Of a stretch of 64,000 nucleotides of DNA, positions 15,548 to 23,620 are shown one piece after another. Each line of letters starts with the position of its first letter. Position 1 is the first letter of the stretch. The notes under the pieces were generated by a model, which worked only from the letters and a program-made list of their open reading frames with translations, had not been told where the DNA came from and made no database searches. The position numbers were made by a program, and so were the translations under genes. Source of the DNA: Chryseobacterium soli (lineage in GTDB: Bacteria; Bacteroidota; Bacteroidia; Flavobacteriales; Weeksellaceae); contig NZ_JPRH01000002.1 of NCBI RefSeq assembly GCF_000737705.1, positions 372,001 to 436,000 on the forward strand, read 5' to 3'.

Positions 15548-17269
15548 TTATTTAGTTTTTATGGAAATTTCGTTTTTTCCTTCTTTGATTTTGATGTCTA
15601 CGTTCTTGTTCAATTTCTTGATATTGGATTTCATAGAATCAATTACCTGATCCGCTTGTGAGTTGGGAACTTTTTTTCCATTGATGATGATGCTGTCTTT
15701 ATCATCATTATTGTATTCAATAGTAGAACCGTTAATGGAAATTTTATTCTTTTCGATTCTGATATTCCCTTGTTGATCTCTTTCCTGGTCATCATCGTCG
15801 ATACCGTCTCCGTTCAGGTCTCCGTCAAAACTGATAGCATCTTTTTTCATTGGAATTACTACCGTATTCTGAGGTACTACCAGCTCATAATTGATACTGT
15901 AATCTCTGAATCTGTGAGCGTATGGGTATTTTACATAATTAGGCAGTATGATCTTATTCCCTGAAATTTCTACCGGCACATTAATCTGAAGAGGCATATT
16001 ATATCCTTTTGCATCCTTTTTAATAACCAGATAAGGTGTTTTGATGTTTGCTTTTCTGGTAACTTCCATATAGATGTAATCTTTTTCAAAAACAGATTGT
16101 TTATCCGAATACAGATCGTCCTCATAGCCTATAAAGTTTTGCGGAATAGCGATCTGCTTTACATCAACATATAAACTGTCGGAAGTGGTGTTGATCGCAA
16201 TCTCTTCAGTATCTTCCTTGTGGCCTTTCAGGAACATTTCCTTTTTTGCCATATTTAATCCGAAGAAAGAACCTAAGGCAATCAAAGCAAGCAATAATGC
16301 TCCCAATACCCAGCCAATATTTCTAAGTTTAGTTTTTGGCGAGAATATTTTGATGCTTAACAAGCTGAATAGAATAACAGGAATCAAACTTCCAATAATC
16401 ATCATCGCTGTTAGCACCTTATCCATTCCATTGTCGTCAAAATAAAAACGAATCTGGTTAGCTCCCGGAAAATCATTGTCCATTCCGAAAAGTCCAACGA
16501 TGAAAAATGTTCCTACAATGCTTCCTAAAGCCATTAAGGCAAATAGTCCTCCCACTACATATTTGATGATATTCCAGATACCGCTTCCTGCATTGTTGAT
16601 GTAAGGCTTATTTTCGTTATAAATCTCTCCGACTCTTTGAGTAGATTCGTTTGCAAACTGAACCAGTTTATTAGACTCATCTTTCAAATTATCGAAGTTC
16701 ATAGGCTTTCCCTTCATTTTCAGGTAATCTGCAGCCGTTTCTGCTTTTGGCAATACGATCCAGAGAATAATGTAAAGTAAAGCAATTAATGAAGAGGAGA
16801 TAGCCGCTGTAAAGATTCCTAATATGAAAACCCCTAGCCAGATGGCTCTCATAGCGGTAATGTCCATTCCTACATAATGGGCTAAACCTGCACAAACCCC
16901 TGCAATTTTCTGTCTTTCAGGATCACGGAATAACTGCTTTTTATCGCTGTATGCCGTTCCCTGGCTGTTAGTATTGCTTTTAGTATTCTTTTCAGAGTAA
17001 TAGGCTTCTTCCTGTTCTTCAATTTTTTCTGGAGTTCCGATTTGTGCAATAACTCTTTCTACGTCTGAATCATTCACTACTTCACGTTTTCCTAAAGAAT
17101 CTCTGAAGATTTCAACCATTCTTATTTCTATGTCATGCATTACCTCATCTGCTTCAGAAGCATCCAGAGAGCTTCTCAGTGCATTCAGATAATCGCTGAG
17201 CTTTATATATGCGTGTTCTTCTATCGTAAAAGAAAAACCTGCGAGTCCTATTGAGAGTGTCTTGTTCAT
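15548..17269 (-). CDS. PspC domain membrane protein
   Basis: A 573-residue protein. Residues ~1-90 are a helical cytoplasmic region with an LSDYLNALRSSLDASEADEV segment like the HAAS domain paired with PadR regulators. The PspC domain lies at about 111-178 (DPERQKIAGVCAGLAHYVGMD), containing one span. Further spans lie near 228-255, 285-310 and 318-338. The C-terminal ~230 residues are extracytoplasmic and beta-rich, with an acidic DGDLNGDGIDDDDQ loop that looks like a calcium site. PspC proteins sense membrane stress. The gene follows padR by 10 nt and is surely in the same operon. This composition (HAAS-like, PspC, adhesin-like end) is a common arrangement in Flavobacteriia; the signal sensed is unknown. 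Confidence 0.82.
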   Translation of the reverse strand: MNKTLSIGLAGFSFTIEEHAYIKLSDYLNALRSSLDASEADEVMHDIEIRMVEIFRDSLGKREVVNDSDVERVIAQIGTPEKIEEQEEAYYSEKNTKSNTNSQGTAYSDKKQLFRDPERQKIAGVCAGLAHYVGMDITAMRAIWLGVFILGIFTAAISSSLIALLYIILWIVLPKAETAADYLKMKGKPMNFDNLKDESNKLVQFANESTQRVGEIYNENKPYINNAGSGIWNIIKYVVGGLFALMALGSIVGTFFIVGLFGMDNDFPGANQIRFYFDDNGMDKVLTAMMIIGSLIPVILFSLLSIKIFSPKTKLRNIGWVLGALLLALIALGSFFGLNMAKKEMFLKGHKEDTEEIAINTTSDSLYVDVKQIAIPQNFIGYEDDLYSDKQSVFEKDYIYMEVTRKANIKTPYLVIKKDAKGYNMPLQINVPVEISGNKIILPNYVKYPYAHRFRDYSINYELVVPQNTVVIPMKKDAISFDGDLNGDGIDDDDQERDQQGNIRIEKNKISINGSTIEYNNDDKDSIIINGKKVPNSQADQVIDSMKSNIKKLNKNVDIKIKEGKNEISIKTK

Positions 17270-17279
17270 AGCTTTGTTT

Positions 17280-17609
17280 TTAAATTTTTTGAGTGATTTG
17301 GTTGACAGAATCTGTTAATTCTTTCCAGGTATTTTGCAGTTCGTCCAAAAACAACTTGCCTTTTTCTGTTATTTGGTAATATTTTCTGGGTGGTCCTCCT
17401 GTAGATTCTTCCCATCTGTAAGAAAGAAACTCCCCGTTTTTTAATCTGGTTAAAAGAGGGTAGAGGGTTCCTTCCACTACATCCAGTTTTCCTTTTTTCA
17501 GTTCATCTATTAAATCGGAAACATACATTTCACGGTTATTTATGAGACTTAAAATACAGAATTCCAGAATTCCTTTTCGCATTTGCGCTTTGGTATTTTC
17601 AGTATTCAT
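17280..17609 (-). CDS. PadR family transcriptional regulator
   Basis: A 109-residue winged-helix protein. The first part (KGILEFCILSLINNREMYVSDLI) is the PadR N-terminal helix pair, followed by VVEGTLYPLLTRLKNGEFLSYRWEES with the canonical EGTLYPLL recognition helix, and the wing GPPRKYYQITEKGK. PadR proteins are usually repressors that control a neighbouring membrane gene and themselves. The pspC gene starts 10 nt downstream, and two related inverted repeats overlap the promoter upstream, fitting autoregulation. Confidence 0.9.
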   Translation of the reverse strand: MNTENTKAQMRKGILEFCILSLINNREMYVSDLIDELKKGKLDVVEGTLYPLLTRLKNGEFLSYRWEESTGGPPRKYYQITEKGKLFLDELQNTWKELTDSVNQITQKI

Positions 17610-17680
17610 CTTTTATAAGTTTTGTTGATTAGTGTAATTTTTAGAATCATGACCCCTAGCTAGTTGAGTCTATTCTTATT

Positions 17681-17735
17681 TTACATTACAAAGATATGTA
17701 ATTAAAATGGTATTATGCAATACAAAGTAGTGTAA
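17681..17735 (-). promoter_or_regulatory. padR-pspC promoter with two operator-like repeats
   Basis: On the minus strand a TATCTTTG box (17696-17689) is preceded at 21 nt by TTG (17720-17718). The box is embedded in an inverted repeat ATTACA-N6-TGTAAT (17685-17702). A second, weaker copy TACA-N6-TGTA lies at 17721-17734, exactly 34 bp away (about three helical turns). PadR proteins favour ATGT/ACAT-type inverted repeats, so these are likely autoregulatory operators. Confidence 0.5.
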
Positions 17736-17820
17736 AATTATAAATATAATACATAACTATTTGAAAATCAGTTATATTTTTTTTAAGTGCTACCTTTATA
17801 GAATGGAATATTTTGAAAAA

Positions 17821-19161
17821 TTAGGTCAAAATGCTAATAATTTTACCTTTTAAGCTGATGGGTCTTAATGTAACAAGAGCTTTTTTCTTCAACTCTTTCT
17901 GATTTGATATAAAAGTGAATTTTTGATAGAATTTACGAACGATAAGAGCCATTTCCATTATGGCAAAATGTTCACCGATACAAAGCCGGGGACCAGCTCC
18001 GAAAGGATAATAAGCAAAGTTTTTAGCATTTTCATCTTCAAAACGTTCAGGAATGAAAGAGTCCGGATGTTCCCAATATTTTGGATTTCTATGAAGGCCG
18101 CTGATGTAGAGGATGATCAAAGTGCCCTTTGGCCAGGAATATTCCTTAAAATGATCGTCTTCTAACGCTTCCCGATCAATTGCCCAGGCCGGAGAGTGGA
18201 GACGCATTCCTTCTTTGATTACATTGACGGTAAAGGATTTCTTCATTAAGTTTTCTGGAGTAAAAACCATTTCTCCTTCGTTTTCTATTTCCTTTTTTAT
18301 TTTTTCTTCAGCTTTTGGATTTTGACTGATTTCAAAGAAGATAAAGCTCAAAGCATTAGCCGTTGTTTCATGACCTGCAATAAAAAGAATGAGCATTTCA
18401 TCAACGAGCTGTTCATCGGACATGGGAAGCTGCGTGTCTTCGTATCTCGTTTGAATAAGCATATCCAGCAGATCATTTTTTTCCTCTTCCGAAGCTCTTC
18501 TTTTATCTAGAATACTTTGAATAATAGCTTTTGCTGCTTTACTTTTTTCAATGTTTTTATCAATTACGCCAAAGATATTCAATATACTGGTGTAAAAAGG
18601 TAGACGAACTTCTTTGGTGAACACTTCCTGTATTTCTGTAATGATTTTACTTAATTCGCCCACGGTATTTTCGTCAACATCAGAACTAAAAAGTGTTTTA
18701 GCAACAATGTTAAAGGCAAGAGAATGAAAAAAATCATACAGATCTACATCATGCTCGGTCTTGAATACTTCTAGAGAGGTATCAATCTCTTCTTCCATAA
18801 TGGAAACCAGATTGGCAATTTTCACCTTACTGAACCCAGGCTGAATCAGTCTTCTTTGTCGTAACCAGTCTTTTCCATTGTTTGTCAATAAGCCTTTTCC
18901 GAGGTATTTGCTTAATGTGACAGATTGTATTTCTGATTTTTGATAATTTTTGTGATTCTGTTTTAAAATATATTCAACGAATTCTTTATCCTGGGAAAAA
19001 ATAAAATTTTTATCGGTGAAACTTGCTTTGATATAATAATTATCACCTAAAGACTGATGGTTTCCGCTGATAACTTCTAACGGGTGATTAAGGCCTTTAA
19101 ACAAGGAGTATACCTTTCTTTTTCCTGTAATTTCTGGCGGATAATTAAACTCTGAATTCAT
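17821..19161 (-). CDS. Cytochrome P450
   Basis: A 446-residue soluble P450. The I-helix oxygen-binding motif is AGHETT at 262-267, the K-helix ExxR is E317-GM-R320, and the heme-binding loop FGAGPRLCIG places the cysteine ligand at C394. The overall sequence is like the Bacteroidota P450s related to the CYP102/CYP4-like fatty-acid hydroxylase clade, but the substrate cannot be read. No fused reductase is present and no ferredoxin gene is adjacent, so electrons must come from elsewhere. There is no signal peptide. It is divergent from the gene at 19286. Confidence 0.9.
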   Translation of the reverse strand: MNSEFNYPPEITGKRKVYSLFKGLNHPLEVISGNHQSLGDNYYIKASFTDKNFIFSQDKEFVEYILKQNHKNYQKSEIQSVTLSKYLGKGLLTNNGKDWLRQRRLIQPGFSKVKIANLVSIMEEEIDTSLEVFKTEHDVDLYDFFHSLAFNIVAKTLFSSDVDENTVGELSKIITEIQEVFTKEVRLPFYTSILNIFGVIDKNIEKSKAAKAIIQSILDKRRASEEEKNDLLDMLIQTRYEDTQLPMSDEQLVDEMLILFIAGHETTANALSFIFFEISQNPKAEEKIKKEIENEGEMVFTPENLMKKSFTVNVIKEGMRLHSPAWAIDREALEDDHFKEYSWPKGTLIILYISGLHRNPKYWEHPDSFIPERFEDENAKNFAYYPFGAGPRLCIGEHFAIMEMALIVRKFYQKFTFISNQKELKKKALVTLRPISLKGKIISILT

Positions 19162-19226
19162 CTTGTATATTTCTATTAAAAATACAATTAATCTTTTATA
19201 TAAATTAACTTTGAAATCAAAACCCT

Positions 19227-19234
19227 TATTTTTG
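19227..19234 (+). promoter_or_regulatory. TAnnTTTG -7 box upstream of 19286
   Basis: TATTTTTG matches the consensus; a TTG lies 13 nt upstream, shorter than the usual 17-23 spacing, so the assignment is tentative. The leader would be about 45 nt. Confidence 0.35.
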
Positions 19235-19285
19235 TAATGTTGAGTTGAAATAATTACTTACAATAGTATAAATTAAAATATACGT

Positions 19286-19975
19286 ATGACACATTACAGA
19301 TTTTTATTACCATTTATGTTTTTGGGAGTCGTTGTTTGGGGACAAAATCATTTTGAAGTAAACGCTTCTTCAAAAAAATATAATGTCATAATCAACGTTG
19401 AAAATTGCGATACCGATCAGTGTAAAGGAAAGGCCACAATTGATTTATTGGATAAAAACAATAAAAAAATCCAGTCTCTTATCTCAGAAGATCTGGTTTT
19501 TAGGATCAATGAAAATCAAAAACCAGTCTCCGGAACGAATATTCGGCTGGATGCAGATCAAAGTCCCTTAGTTTTTGGGGATTTTAATTTTGACGGAACC
19601 GAAGATGTAGCTGTCAGAAACGGAAACATGGGTAATTACGGAAGTGCTTCTCATGATGTCTATGTATTCAATTCTACAAAAAAACAATTTGTGCTCAGTA
19701 AAGGACTTACCGAACTCGCGACGGTAAATATGGATATGTTTGAAACTGATGCGAAACGCAAACGCCTCATTGCTTACGGGAAATCAGGATGCTGCAGGAT
19801 TTTCACTACCGAATACACCGTAATTCCCAATAAAGGCCTGGATAAAGTATTTGAAAAAATAGAAGATACCAGCGAAGAAGAAACTGTACAAGTGACGACC
19901 AAAGAAAAAGTAAACAATAAATGGGTTACCAAAACAAAGAAATATACGGTAAAAGAATATTATAAAGGAAAATAA
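19286..19975 (+). CDS. Secreted XAC2610-like / FG-GAP-like protein
   Basis: A 229-residue exported protein with a signal peptide at about 1-19 (MTHYRFLLPFMFLGVVVWG). The middle contains FGDFNFDGTEDVAVRNG, a DxNxDGxxD calcium-binding loop found in FG-GAP/XAC2610-type periplasmic proteins, followed by SASHDVYVFN and a CC pair in GKSGCCRIF. The last ~40 residues are charged and Lys/Glu-rich. No catalytic motif is visible. The HD-domain gene starts one nucleotide after its stop, so the two are co-transcribed, but no functional link is apparent. Confidence 0.6.
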   Translation: MTHYRFLLPFMFLGVVVWGQNHFEVNASSKKYNVIINVENCDTDQCKGKATIDLLDKNNKKIQSLISEDLVFRINENQKPVSGTNIRLDADQSPLVFGDFNFDGTEDVAVRNGNMGNYGSASHDVYVFNSTKKQFVLSKGLTELATVNMDMFETDAKRKRLIAYGKSGCCRIFTTEYTVIPNKGLDKVFEKIEDTSEEETVQVTTKEKVNNKWVTKTKKYTVKEYYKGK

Positions 19976-19976
19976 G

Positions 19977-20567
19977 ATGAGAATACAGAAAGAAATTGAT
20001 TTTATTTTAGCAGTCGATGCTTTAAAAAATGTACAGAGAAGAAATTACAATGCTGATGATTCAAGAAGAGAAAACACGGCTGAACATTCATGGCAGATTA
20101 TTATTCTGGCACAGATTCTTTTTCCCTATGCGAAAAACAGAGCAGATATTGATTTACTAAGGGTAATACGAATGCTTTCCATTCATGATCTTGTGGAGAT
20201 TGAAGCAGGTGACACCTTTCTTTTTGATGAAAAAGCGATGATCGGTAAGTTTGAAAGAGAGAAACAATCAGCACAAAATATTTTCGGGATTTTGGATGAA
20301 CCTTTACGTTCAGAATTTTTTAATTTATGGCTTGAATTTGAAGAAGAGGAAACTCCAGATGCTATTTTTGCCTGTGCTATAGACCGTATTATGCCTTTTA
20401 TTCTGAATTCCCATACTTCCGGGAAAAGCTGGACCGAAGCTAAAGTAACCGAAAATCAAATCCGGAATATGCTTGAAAATGCCATTACCAGAGCTTCTGA
20501 TGAAATGGGAGAAGCTTTTCAGTTATTGTTGATCAAAAGCCTGGATACTGAAAAAGTATTGAAATAA
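19977..20567 (+). CDS. HD domain phosphohydrolase (HDDC2/YfbR-like)
   Basis: A 196-residue HD-superfamily protein. The metal ligands are visible as the histidine of ENTAEHSW, the HD pair in LSIHDLVEIEAGD, and a later aspartate in CAIDRIMPF. This arrangement, with the N-terminal RRNY and RENTAEHSW segments, is that of the HDDC2/YfbR group, whose members are 5'-deoxynucleotidases acting on dNMPs. The gene starts 1 nt after the previous stop (TAAG ATG). Activity on nucleotides is inferred from the family. Confidence 0.82.
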   Translation: MRIQKEIDFILAVDALKNVQRRNYNADDSRRENTAEHSWQIIILAQILFPYAKNRADIDLLRVIRMLSIHDLVEIEAGDTFLFDEKAMIGKFEREKQSAQNIFGILDEPLRSEFFNLWLEFEEEETPDAIFACAIDRIMPFILNSHTSGKSWTEAKVTENQIRNMLENAITRASDEMGEAFQLLLIKSLDTEKVLK

Positions 20568-20589
20568 TTGTAGGAATTTTTTATTCTAT

Positions 20590-20624
20590 ATCAGTTTCGG
20601 CGGCCAAAGGCCGCCGAAACTGAT
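20590..20624. repeat. Perfect 16-bp GC-rich hairpin between convergent genes
   Basis: Arms at 20590-20605 and 20609-20624 are exact reverse complements around an AAA loop (centre GGCGGCC-AAA-GGCCGCC). It lies between convergent genes, but there is no T-tract on either side, so it is not a classical terminator. It may be a dispersed palindrome or a factor-independent pause site. Confidence 0.7.
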
Positions 20625-20717
20625 TCTTAGAATTTATTTTAGAGTGCACTTTTCATACAGGTTTATATAGTATTTTACAGTGACTAAAGGATTATAACAT
20701 TATTGTTAAATAAATCC

Positions 20718-21107
20718 TTACAAGATCTGAATAGGCTTTTTAAATTCATCAATCGCCACAAAAGTAAAATCTCCTACAATGGCCTTTTCTCTTTCATAAG
20801 AGTACATTTGCTCAGTGTAGATTTCAACATTTACTTTCATACTCGTTTTTCCTACGTGGGATACCTTTCCGATCAGCTCCACAATAGTTCCTGCAGGAAT
20901 CGGTTTTTTAAAATCTATTTTATCGCTGCTTACTGTTACCACTCTTTTTCTTGCAAAACGGGTGGCGGTGATGAAGGCTACTTCATCCATTAGCTGCATG
21001 GCAGTACCTCCAAAAAGAGTATCGTAGTGATTCGTTGTGTTGGGGAAAACCGCTTTAAAAATTCTGGTTTCGGATGCTTCAATTCTTTCTTCTGTAGTCA
21101 TATTCAT
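20718..21107 (-). CDS. Acyl-CoA thioesterase, YciA/BACH-type hotdog protein
   Basis: A 129-residue single-hotdog thioesterase. The motif NHYDTLFGGTAMQLMDEVAFI contains the N-x-(x)-T-x-FGG and MDE elements of the YciA/cytosolic acyl-CoA hydrolase group, and the following TVSSDKIDFKKPIPAGTIVEL is equally typical. These enzymes hydrolyse acyl-CoA esters of various lengths in the cytosol. The nearest upstream element on the same strand is a cobalamin riboswitch (21226-21400), an unexpected regulator for a thioesterase; about 120 nt lie between the aptamer and the ATG. Confidence 0.85.
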   Translation of the reverse strand: MNMTTEERIEASETRIFKAVFPNTTNHYDTLFGGTAMQLMDEVAFITATRFARKRVVTVSSDKIDFKKPIPAGTIVELIGKVSHVGKTSMKVNVEIYTEQMYSYEREKAIVGDFTFVAIDEFKKPIQIL

Positions 21108-21225
21108 TATTAATTAATGCAGAATGAACAGTATCGGGACAAACAGAATATAGACAGGAATAATGAAATCCCTGAACAATCCATCAGACCAATAAACTTC
21201 AAACCGCGAAAGTTTCTTGTATAAC

Positions 21226-21400
21226 GAAAGAGGCAGGTCTCCTGACTTGTAACATCCTGATCTCCTTCCCATGGCGTGCACAGTGGATTTTTTGATCAAG
21301 ACTTTAGTTACTTACAGTTGCGCGACAGTCCGTGATTTTCACACAGTTCCCTTTTAATCTGCGGTTAAGCAGAACCCATTTCTATGATGAATAAGCATGA
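21226..21400 (-). ncRNA. Cobalamin riboswitch
   Basis: Read on the minus strand the region contains, in order, AAAAGGGAAC, a GTGTGAAAATCAC hairpin with GGACTGTCGCGCAACTGTAA, then CCACTGTGCACGCCATGG, GGGAAGG and AGTCAGGAGACCTGCC. These are the conserved cores of the B12 aptamer, including the B12 box. The order and sequence are diagnostic. The downstream gene on the strand is the thioesterase at 20718-21107; no B12 transport or synthesis gene follows within the window. Confidence 0.9.
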
Positions 21401-21446
21401 TGCTTTTCAGTGGCAAAAATAAGAATAATAAGAATATAACGAAGTA

Positions 21447-22247
21447 TTATTCCGGACTTTTATAAATAATCTGGCTGATGACTCTTCCTTCTTTGATGGT
21501 CCAAAGTGAAGTATACCTGTTTTCTCCGGTTCCATTAATCATATACAAAAAGATATGATCGTTGTCCAGTGCGGTTACTCCGACATTATTGAAATCCATG
21601 GTTGGCATAAACATATTTTTGATGGCCTCCCGTACAAAAACAGAACCTCGGCCCGGTTGCTGAACCCTTATGGATTTGATTTCCGTCATTCCTTCAGGAA
21701 GTTCGTTGCTGATTCCCCATGGTTTTACTTTATCAATCGTAAGAATATTTCCGTTGGCATCTTTCTCCTGTTTACGGTAGCCGGCATTCGAAGGATATAC
21801 ATCGATGACTACTTTACTTCTTTGCGCAGTCGGTATTTTCGGATTGCTATTGTCTACAAAAATGAGTGATCTTCCGTTTTTGGATTTTGAAGGGGTGTAT
21901 TGAGGCAGCTGGTCTATAAAAGCAATACGTTCTTTATTCACCATACCTTCTTTGTCGAGATCCTCATACCGTACAAAAGGCTTGTCAGCATCCTGTTTTT
22001 CAGGATATTTAATCCATATCCATTCCGTTTCTCCCGGAGCTGGTTTTACATATACAAAAACATCCCCTTTGCGCATACGGATCTTGTCTACAATTTTTCT
22101 GTAGTTATCTTTATGAACACGTACGTTGGCATATCCTTCTTCAGCTTTTACTACTCCAAAAGGAACTTTTTGCTGGCCTTTGACTGAAGCCAAAGAAAAA
22201 ACACTGAAAATGGATACACAGAATGCTTTGTTTACAGAAATCATCAT
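21447..22247 (-). CDS. Exported protein with SH3-like N-terminal region, unknown function
   Basis: A 266-residue protein with a signal peptide at about 1-25 (MMISVNKAFCVSIFSVFSLAS...). The following part (GVVKAEEGYANVRVHKD ... DVFVYVKPAPGETEWIWIKY) resembles bacterial SH3-like domains with the A-x-VNVR-type motif. The C-terminal half, VVIDVYPSNAGYR to the end, is not recognised. ATG at 22247 was chosen: a longer TTG start at 22268 would overlap the TATATTTG promoter box at 22266-22273. It probably acts in the periplasm; the ligand is unknown. Confidence 0.6.
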   Translation of the reverse strand: MMISVNKAFCVSIFSVFSLASVKGQQKVPFGVVKAEEGYANVRVHKDNYRKIVDKIRMRKGDVFVYVKPAPGETEWIWIKYPEKQDADKPFVRYEDLDKEGMVNKERIAFIDQLPQYTPSKSKNGRSLIFVDNSNPKIPTAQRSKVVIDVYPSNAGYRKQEKDANGNILTIDKVKPWGISNELPEGMTEIKSIRVQQPGRGSVFVREAIKNMFMPTMDFNNVGVTALDNDHIFLYMINGTGENRYTSLWTIKEGRVISQIIYKSPE

Positions 22248-22265
22248 GAAAAATTTTTGACTCTT

Positions 22266-22273
22266 CAAATATA
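22266..22273 (-). promoter_or_regulatory. TAnnTTTG -7 box for 21447-22247
   Basis: Minus-strand TATATTTG, ending 18 nt before the ATG at 22247; it decides against the longer TTG start. Confidence 0.45.
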
Positions 22274-22430
22274 TAAATTAAATGCTTTTCGGTAGGTATC
22301 TAAATCATAATTCTAATGCCATATTTGAAAGGATAATCTGAAAAGTTAAGATAATGATGCAATTTCTGATTTTATGATAATAAATTAACAAAATTCAATT
22401 TAAGTATAATATTTCACTAAAAAGTGTGGT

Positions 22431-22438
22431 TATATTTG
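22431..22438 (+). promoter_or_regulatory. TAnnTTTG -7 box for 22483
   Basis: TATATTTG, a perfect -7 match, about 44 nt upstream of the start codon. No clear -33 element was seen. Confidence 0.4.
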
Positions 22439-22482
22439 GATTTTAAACTATTTTTCAGAAAAATTTATAACCATCGAAAACT

Positions 22483-23565
22483 ATGAGAAAAAATCTACTC
22501 TATCTTTTCCTTTTATTACCGGTAATGACACATCTTCAGGCCAAAACTGTAGCTGATAAAATTTGTGTTGAAAAATCATTTACTGCTCCTACAAATGTTG
22601 CCGTATCGAATATTTCCACGAGCGCTGGAAAAGTAACCTGGGATCCTGTTCCCGGTTCCACGGATTATATGATAAGATACAGACCCGGTGGGGTTGGTGC
22701 CTGGGCTTCCATACAGGTAATCAATAATACTCAATATACCTTGGCAGGTCTTCAGTCATGCACAGCTTATGAAGTTCAGGTTATTGATGTCATTTCAGGA
22801 GGTAATTCAGGTTCTGTTATTTTTTCAACCTATTTAAATTACTGTACAGCAGCTTCTTCAGACACCAGTGTGATGCATATTTCTAATGTAACGGTTATTC
22901 CTTCCGCAGGACTTCCGCAGATGATCAGTAATTCCGGTGCCTCTAACTATACAGATTACAGGAGTGATCCTACGCGCCAAATACAGTTCGAACTGGGGAC
23001 TGCTAATAATAAACTTTCTGTCAGTCAGACCTGGTCCGCTGGTGTTCCAACGCCAGCTGCAGTTCGGGCATGGATAGATTTTAATGGCAATGGAATTTTT
23101 GAGTCTTCCGAAGCTTTACTGTTGACCAATTTGAGTACAACATCTACTGTTACTTCTACATTTAATATTCCAGCATTGTCTGTCATTTCAACCATTTCAC
23201 CTTGTGGAGTTACCATGAGGGTAATTTCCAGTCAGACTGTTAGTATTCCTTCATGTGGTACATTTATGTATGGAGAGGTAGAAGATTATGGGGTAATACT
23301 TAAAAGCCATACGCTTGCCGTAGAAGAAACCGCTGCATTCAAAGAGATAATAACCATATCTCCTAATCCTGCTTCAGATGTTGTCCATATTTCCGGGGTC
23401 AGTTCGCAAGCAGATTTTGAAATCTTTACGGCGGCAGGACAAAAAGCGATGGAAGGAAAAACTTCTGATGGTACAATTAGGATCAGCCATCTTGCAAAAG
23501 GAGTTTACTTTATCCAGATTAAAAATAAAGAAAATCTTAAACGATTAAAATTGATTAAAAAATAA
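22483..23565 (+). CDS. T9SS cargo with fibronectin III and GEVED domains
   Basis: A 360-residue secreted protein: signal peptide ~1-20 (MRKNLLYLFLLLPVMTHLQA), fibronectin type III domain at ~36-115 (PTNVAVSNIS ... AYEVQVIDV), a GEVED domain at ~125-272 with AWIDFNGNGIFE and the name-giving GEVEDYGV, and a C-terminal Por secretion tail (~290-360; ISPNPASDVV ... KGVYFIQI ... RLKLIKK). Bacteroidota proteins of this build are usually shipped by T9SS to the surface, often attached to proteases or adhesins; here there is no catalytic domain. A terminator follows. Confidence 0.8.
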   Translation: MRKNLLYLFLLLPVMTHLQAKTVADKICVEKSFTAPTNVAVSNISTSAGKVTWDPVPGSTDYMIRYRPGGVGAWASIQVINNTQYTLAGLQSCTAYEVQVIDVISGGNSGSVIFSTYLNYCTAASSDTSVMHISNVTVIPSAGLPQMISNSGASNYTDYRSDPTRQIQFELGTANNKLSVSQTWSAGVPTPAAVRAWIDFNGNGIFESSEALLLTNLSTTSTVTSTFNIPALSVISTISPCGVTMRVISSQTVSIPSCGTFMYGEVEDYGVILKSHTLAVEETAAFKEIITISPNPASDVVHISGVSSQADFEIFTAAGQKAMEGKTSDGTIRISHLAKGVYFIQIKNKENLKRLKLIKK

Positions 23566-23569
23566 CAAT

Positions 23570-23597
23570 AAAAGCGCTGATTCATCAGCGCTTTTTG
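23570..23597 (+). terminator. Intrinsic terminator
   Basis: Stem AAAAGCGCTGA / TCAGCGCTTTT with a TTCA loop and T-run, between the convergent GEVED gene and mutS2; usable in both directions. Confidence 0.8.
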
Positions 23598-23620
23598 TTT
23601 ATAAAATAGTTTGTAAACCA

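Noticed and set aside
21114..21299. A 61-codon minus-strand frame through the riboswitch
   Set aside because: Its first half is the cobalamin aptamer itself, whose sequence is fixed by RNA structure. The hydrophobic end could be a relic, but there is no independent support for a protein.
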